NCBI GenBank assembly: GCA_023388205.1
Contig: JAEWGS010000048.1
Span: 1-9,764 of the forward strand
Length of the DNA: 9,764 nucleotides
Direction: 5' to 3'
DNA from: Bacillota bacterium
GTDB taxonomy: Bacteria > Bacillota > Clostridia > Saccharofermentanales > Fastidiosipilaceae
Shown here: one piece after another, positions 6,357 to 9,764 of the stretch
Layout of the letters: each line of letters opens with the position of its first letter
Position numbering within the stretch: the stretch's first letter is position 1
Made by a program: the position numbers and the translations under genes
Notes under the pieces: generated by a model
Databases searched by the model: none
Told to the model about the DNA's origin: nothing
Seen by the model: only the letters and a program-made list of their open reading frames with translations

Positions 6357-7115
6357 TCACTTGTCGCTTTTTTCTCTTAACTCGGCAGATTCTTCGGGCA
6401 TTTCTTCAAATGCATTTTCACCTTGCACTTTCTTCCAATAATCTAAAAGGCTCATCTCGAGTTTGGGCAAACGTTTCACCGTGCTTGTAAAAGGGTCATC
6501 TTTTCTTCGAGTCGCTCGCTTCTTCTTTGTCTCCGCATGCGATTTTTGCGATAAAAGCGAGACGTTTTTTCCCTTATGCTCAAAAAGGTCAAAGAGTCTT
6601 GGCTCTTCTCCCAAAGTTCTTAAAATCGGGTCTGTTTTAGCAACTCGGTCTTTTTTGGAAAGCTTTGGAGCCGTTTGAGTCCTTGATCGGCTTTTCTGAG
6701 CTTTATTTGAGGGCAAAGTTGAATCCGTTTTTTCCTGCGCGCCTTCTTCCGAAAGCTGCTGCGCTGAGAAGAACTCCGTCGACTTAGTCTCACGAGCAAA
6801 CTGTCGAAGTTGCTGCTCTTGTCGCTTTAATTTTTCTTTCGTCAGATGCAATTCATCGTAGGTCGCTTGATAGTAAGCACGAAGCCGCCTTTGATCATCC
6901 ACAGCATTTAGCAAAGCGCGTAAAAGCTGGTCTGCATTTTGGACACTGCGACTCCCTTGATCCGACAAGTAAAGCTCCGCCTCATTGATGAGTTCTTGCA
7001 TTTGTTCAACTGTTTTTTTGGTCCTCAGCAACATCTTTCGCCCCGCGACACGCAAAACCATTCGCTGATAAGCTTCAGAAGGTGCGTCCTCGGATGTTCT
7101 TTCGGAAAAGCTCAT
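6357..7115 (-). CDS. Unknown basic coiled-coil protein between rsmA and dut
   Basis: 252 residues that I do not recognise. There is no signal peptide or membrane helix, so it is probably cytoplasmic. Residues about 14-110 look mostly helical and could form a coiled coil, rich in Gln, Glu, Arg and Leu (for example the stretch EKLKRQEQQLRQF near 94-106). Residues about 115-210 are polar, Lys/Arg/Ser-rich and probably disordered, interrupted by a more ordered patch TDPILRTLGEEPRLFDLFEH (161-180). A short hydrophobic/aromatic stretch LEMSLLDYWKKV (219-230) precedes an acidic tail. The start at 7115 has a GAGAGGGGG Shine-Dalgarno (7122-7130). It begins 13 bases after rsmA and ends 40 bases before dut, so it is very likely a real gene in that operon. 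The basic middle suggests nucleic acid or ribosome binding, but this is only inference. Confidence 0.75.
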   Translation of the reverse strand: MSFSERTSEDAPSEAYQRMVLRVAGRKMLLRTKKTVEQMQELINEAELYLSDQGSRSVQNADQLLRALLNAVDDQRRLRAYYQATYDELHLTKEKLKRQEQQLRQFARETKSTEFFSAQQLSEEGAQEKTDSTLPSNKAQKSRSRTQTAPKLSKKDRVAKTDPILRTLGEEPRLFDLFEHKGKNVSLLSQKSHAETKKKRATRRKDDPFTSTVKRLPKLEMSLLDYWKKVQGENAFEEMPEESAELREKSDK

Positions 7116-7128
7116 GCGACACCCCCTC

Positions 7129-8130
7129 TCATATCAAGCTCCATCCTTGTCCTTCCATCTCTAAAATTTGATAAAGCGCATAGAATTGCTGGAACGTCAA
7201 TTCTTCGGCGCGCACGTGACTCGGCAAATGTAAAGATGCTAAGCCCGCAGCCAACTTAGCCTCGAGATTCTTATTCCCGTTCGCGTATTTTTTGAACTGG
7301 CTTTGAAGCGTCTTTCGGCGTTGGGCAAAGCAAAGCAAAACAAAATCCAAAAACGAAGCCGCGATTTCAGGCGAAAAGCGATCTTTTGCCGCAAAAATAC
7401 AGACAAAGTCTGAGTCCACGCGCGGCTGGGGCGAAAAAGCATGCCTCGGGACTTTATGCCGCGAAAAAGAAGCTGCGTAAGCGTGCGTCATCACCGAAAG
7501 CGGGCCATAAAGCTTCGCCTTATATCCCGTTTCTCCTGGTTCAGGCGCAAGCAAACGGTCTGCAGCTTCGCGTTGAAGCATCCAAGAAAACGAATCAAAA
7601 GACCAAAGCATTGCGTAGGCCTTTTGGATCAACTCACGCGTGAGGTAATAAGGTAAGTTCGCGATCATTCGATAGCTTTCGCCCTTTTGCGCCCCACGCG
7701 CTGATGCTTGAGATTCAGATGCTTTTAGGCGATCCAAACGCGCCTTCACGCCCGACCAATCCAAAGTCAAAGCATCCGCAAAATAAAAGGCAAGCTGTTC
7801 GCGCTCACAGGCAGATTTGAATCGTGAAGCGAGCGGCTCAAAAAGCCGCTCGTCAATCTCTGCAGAGAAAACGACTGCCCCTGCCTCAATCATTTGCTCT
7901 GTCAACGCACCTGCACCCGCTCCGACTTCAAAAACGCGATCTCCGGGCGACAGTCGCGACCACTCAAGGAGTTGTCTTAAGAGCGTCTCTTGACTGAGAA
8001 AATTCTGACCCAGCGAATGCTTTTTAGAGAGCTGCTTCCATGCCCCATTAGGCTCTTGCGTTCGCGCACGCTTTTCAGCATTCGCTGGGCTCATCGCCAC
8101 ATCTGATTTTTGCATCTCGCCTAAACTCAT
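7129..8130 (-). CDS. rsmA: 16S rRNA dimethyladenosine transferase RsmA (KsgA)
   Basis: 333 residues. Uses S-adenosylmethionine to dimethylate the two adjacent adenines in helix 45 at the 3' end of 16S rRNA, a late step in 30S assembly. Motifs: LGQNFL (40-45), SAM-binding FEVGAGAGALT (67-77), acidic AEID near 90-93, ADA at 118-120, the catalytic NLPYY (158-162), and PRHAFSPQPRVDS in the C-terminal part. Two additions explain the length above the usual 270-290: an N-terminal extension of about 35 residues, and an insert near 124-150 rich in Ala, Ser and Lys before NLPYY. The start at 8130 overlaps the pgi stop as ATGA; the GAGG before it is very close, so translation probably depends on coupling to pgi. 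Starts at residues 6 or 13 are possible but have no better ribosome site. Confidence 0.96.
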   Translation of the reverse strand: MSLGEMQKSDVAMSPANAEKRARTQEPNGAWKQLSKKHSLGQNFLSQETLLRQLLEWSRLSPGDRVFEVGAGAGALTEQMIEAGAVVFSAEIDERLFEPLASRFKSACEREQLAFYFADALTLDWSGVKARLDRLKASESQASARGAQKGESYRMIANLPYYLTRELIQKAYAMLWSFDSFSWMLQREAADRLLAPEPGETGYKAKLYGPLSVMTHAYAASFSRHKVPRHAFSPQPRVDSDFVCIFAAKDRFSPEIAASFLDFVLLCFAQRRKTLQSQFKKYANGNKNLEAKLAAGLASLHLPSHVRAEELTFQQFYALYQILEMEGQGWSLI

Positions 8131-9452
8131 TCCTCAAGACGCGCCAGCAAAGCTTTTTGCTCCGCCTCGTATCCAGGTTTACCCAAAAGCGCAAACATAT
8201 TCTTTTTGTACGCTTCAACTCCAGGCTGATCAAAGGGATTGACCGCATTCAAATAAGCTGAAACGCCACAGGCCAGTTCATAGAAATAGATCAAAGCGCC
8301 CAGGTTTTCTTCATCCAAGCGGTCCAAGCTCAACTTGAAATTCGGAACCTGGCCATCCACATGGGCCAAAACTGTCCCTTGCATCGCTTTTTCATTGACT
8401 TCGTGTAAATTCATTCCTGCCAAGAAATTCAAGCCATCGAGGTTTTCTTCGTCCGTCTCGATCGTCAGCTGCTCGCGCGCTGCCTTGACCCAAAGCACCG
8501 TCTCGAACAAGAAGCGACGACCCTCTTGAATATACTGTCCCATCGAATGAAGATCCGCCGTATTATCGACGCTCGCTGGGAAGAGTCCGCGCCCATTTTT
8601 GCCTTCACTTTCACCGTAAAGCTGCTTCCACCATTCGGAAATATAGTGGAGTGAGGGTTCATAATTCACCAAAATTTCCGTCGTATAGCCTTTTCGCAAA
8701 AGCACATTGCGACAAGCCGCATAGCGGTAAGGATCCGAATGAATGTCTTCTAACCAAAGATCACGACCTTTGGCAGCTCCATCAAGGAGCGCTTGGGGAT
8801 TAAAGCCCGCCGCAGCAATCGGCAGCAAACCGACGGCCGATAAAACCGAATAGCGTCCACCGATATCATCCGGCACAACAAAAGTTTCGTAACCTTCGCG
8901 GTCGCTCAAGCCTTTGAGCGCTCCTTTGGCCGCATCGGTCGTCGCAAAGATCAGACGCTTCGCCGCTTCTTTTCCGACCTGTTTCTCCAAGGCTGCACGT
9001 AACACTCGGAAGGCGATCGCAGGTTCGGTTGTCGTCCCAGACTTCGAGATGACATTAATCGCAAAGCGCTTTCCTTCCAGATAGCGCAACAAATCGACCA
9101 TATAACTCGAGGAAAGATTACAGCCGGCAAAAATGACTTCCACCCCGTTCTTGAGTGGGCCAAAAGCAGGTTTCAGCGCTTCGATCACCGCACGTGCGCC
9201 CAAATAACTTCCGCCGATGCCAATGACCACTAAGACATCGACCTCTTCTTGGATCCGCGCCGCAGCTACCTGAATGCGAAACAGTTCTTCGCGATCATAC
9301 TGAATCGGATGATCGACCCATCCCAAAAAGTCAGATCCCGCACCATTTCGCTCCAAAATGAAGCGTTGAGCTACCTTGAGCTGCTCGTCGAGCAAAGCAA
9401 GTTCTTCTTCTGTCAAAAAAGCAGCGGTACTTTTGGATGAAAAATGCAACAT
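8127..9452 (-). CDS. pgi: Glucose-6-phosphate isomerase
   Basis: Interconverts glucose 6-phosphate and fructose 6-phosphate in glycolysis and gluconeogenesis. 441 residues from the chosen start, the length of the short Bacillota form. Landmarks: GAGSDFLGWVDHP (37-49), GIGGSYLGARAV (78-89), the sugar-phosphate loop SKSGTTTEP (136-144), GGRYSVLSAVGLLP (198-211), catalytic Glu 281 in GESEGKNG, His 302 in DLHSMGQ, and the C-terminal signature NPFDQPGVEAYK (405-416) with Lys 416. The open frame runs upstream to an ATG at 9590, but those 46 residues match no part of the family and cover the leader repeats; ATG 9452 has AAGGGGAG at 9464-9471 (spacing 11) and puts the family N-terminus in place. First gene of the minus-strand operon; its stop overlaps the rsmA start. 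Confidence 0.96.
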   Translation of the reverse strand: MLHFSSKSTAAFLTEEELALLDEQLKVAQRFILERNGAGSDFLGWVDHPIQYDREELFRIQVAAARIQEEVDVLVVIGIGGSYLGARAVIEALKPAFGPLKNGVEVIFAGCNLSSSYMVDLLRYLEGKRFAINVISKSGTTTEPAIAFRVLRAALEKQVGKEAAKRLIFATTDAAKGALKGLSDREGYETFVVPDDIGGRYSVLSAVGLLPIAAAGFNPQALLDGAAKGRDLWLEDIHSDPYRYAACRNVLLRKGYTTEILVNYEPSLHYISEWWKQLYGESEGKNGRGLFPASVDNTADLHSMGQYIQEGRRFLFETVLWVKAAREQLTIETDEENLDGLNFLAGMNLHEVNEKAMQGTVLAHVDGQVPNFKLSLDRLDEENLGALIYFYELACGVSAYLNAVNPFDQPGVEAYKKNMFALLGKPGYEAEQKALLARLEE

Positions 9453-9495
9453 AAAATCGCCATCTCCCCTTCGATATATCTCGTAGCAAAATCTC

Positions 9496-9535
9496 CTCTG
9501 ATTCGCTGACGCCAAGCGCTCAGATTCGCTGACGC
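9496..9535 (-). repeat. Two 17-bp direct repeats in the pgi leader
   Basis: CTCTGATTCGCTGACGC (9496-9512) and CTCAGATTCGCTGACGC (9519-9535), plus-strand sense, differ at one base and are offset by 23 bp. They lie between the candidate pgi promoter and the pgi start, so would be in the 5' untranslated RNA. They could be an operator or an RNA element, or simply a local duplication. Confidence 0.7.
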
Positions 9536-9568
9536 AATGAAGCTCATCAAAAAAGATAACCTTCTCGA

Positions 9569-9577
9569 ATTCTACCA
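9569..9577 (-). promoter_or_regulatory. pgi: Candidate extended -10 promoter for the pgi operon
   Basis: The minus strand reads TGGTAGAAT (9577-9569), an extended -10 (TGn plus TAGAAT, 5 of 6 to consensus). There is no good -35 at 17 bp; TTGGAA lies 20 bp upstream. Transcription would start near 9562, giving a leader of about 110 bases that contains the 17-bp repeats. Confidence 0.42.
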
Positions 9578-9583
9578 CAGCCC

Positions 9584-9615
9584 TCGACAAGCGCTTCCAA
9601 AAGCTGTGCTAAACT
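9584..9615 (+). promoter_or_regulatory. Weak candidate promoter for the ABC-F gene
   Basis: TCGACA (9584-9589, 5 of 6 to the -35 consensus) is followed by TGCTAAACT (9607-9615), an extended -10-like element, with a 20-bp spacer that is longer than ideal. The start of transcription would fall at the Shine-Dalgarno near 9622, which is tight. It lies back to back with the candidate pgi promoter. Confidence 0.28.
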
Positions 9616-9635
9616 CTTTTTGGGGAGGAATATTT

Positions 9636-9764
9636 ATGCCCGTTTTACAACTCACTCAGCTGAGCAAATCTTTTCACGATCGCTGCTTATTTAAGAATCT
9701 TACGCTCGACATTGATGCCAAAGATCACCTCGGTTTTATCGGTGAAAATGGCACGGGTAAAAGC
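9636..9764 (+). CDS. ABC-F type ATPase, 3' end cut by window
   Basis: Only the first 43 codons are present. The start ATG at 9636 has a strong Shine-Dalgarno GGGGAGGA (9622-9629). The N-terminus MPVLQLTQLSKSFHDR leads directly into an ABC nucleotide-binding fold, with DHLGFIGENGTGKS at residues 30-43 ending in the Walker A loop GENGTGKS. A start this close to the ABC core, with no membrane domain and a GENGxGKS P-loop, is characteristic of ABC-F proteins (Uup, EttA and relatives), soluble twin-ATPase proteins that act on the ribosome. The subclass, and the second ABC domain and linker that would confirm ABC-F, are outside the window. An ordinary transporter ATPase remains possible. It is divergent from pgi across 183 bases. 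Confidence 0.75.
   Translation, partial: MPVLQLTQLSKSFHDRCLFKNLTLDIDAKDHLGFIGENGTGKS

Noticed and set aside
9413..9547. 44-codon upstream open frame starting at 9547 and overlapping the pgi start
   Set aside because: The best ribosome-site-like sequence, GAGAAGG, is too far upstream, and nothing in the peptide suggests attenuation, such as runs of one regulated amino acid.
9453..9590. N-terminal extension of pgi to an ATG at 9590
   Set aside because: The 46 residues match nothing at the start of known isomerases, no ribosome site fits, and the region holds the leader repeats and the candidate promoter.

Overview
The window looks like a chromosomal stretch of an anaerobic-type Bacillota (Firmicutes) genome. 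This is an inference from three things. The glucose-6-phosphate isomerase is the short ~440-residue Bacilli/Clostridia-like form. Several ribosome binding sites are strong AGGAGG types. Genes are tightly packed, with ATGA stop/start overlaps. No mobile element, CRISPR array, tRNA or rRNA was seen. The genus cannot be named from the sequence.

Left part, plus strand (1-3786): an operon for a binding-protein-dependent importer of the iron-siderophore/haem/cobalamin type. The order is a THEP1-like P-loop NTPase (5' end outside the window), a FecCD/BtuC-type permease, a FecE/BtuD-type ATPase and, after a 110-bp gap, a secreted substrate-binding protein. The first three genes overlap by four bases each. 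The gap before the binding protein carries two 17-bp direct repeats exactly 21 bp apart, a candidate operator. A strong rho-independent hairpin at 3749-3786 ends the operon and may work in both directions.

Middle and right part, minus strand (9577 down to 3828): a run of housekeeping genes transcribed pgi > rsmA > unknown coiled-coil protein > dut > tsaD > smpB. pgi and rsmA overlap by 4 bp, and the next two junctions are 13 and 40 bp. Between dut and tsaD lies a 14-bp tandem repeat array of about eight units that runs into the last codons of dut. smpB follows a 250-bp gap with a probable promoter inside an 8-bp inverted repeat, and a leader that can fold into a closed multi-hairpin element. 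Together these genes serve glycolysis, ribosome maturation, dUTP removal, tRNA t6A formation and ribosome rescue.

Right edge, plus strand (9636-9764): the first 43 codons of an ABC-F type ATPase, divergent from pgi. The shared 183-bp region holds candidate promoters for both directions and two 17-bp direct repeats in the pgi leader.

No clearly new enzymatic system was found. The least explained items are the dut-tsaD repeat array, the smpB leader, the 21-bp-spaced operator, the NTPase coupled to the importer and the unknown protein between rsmA and dut.
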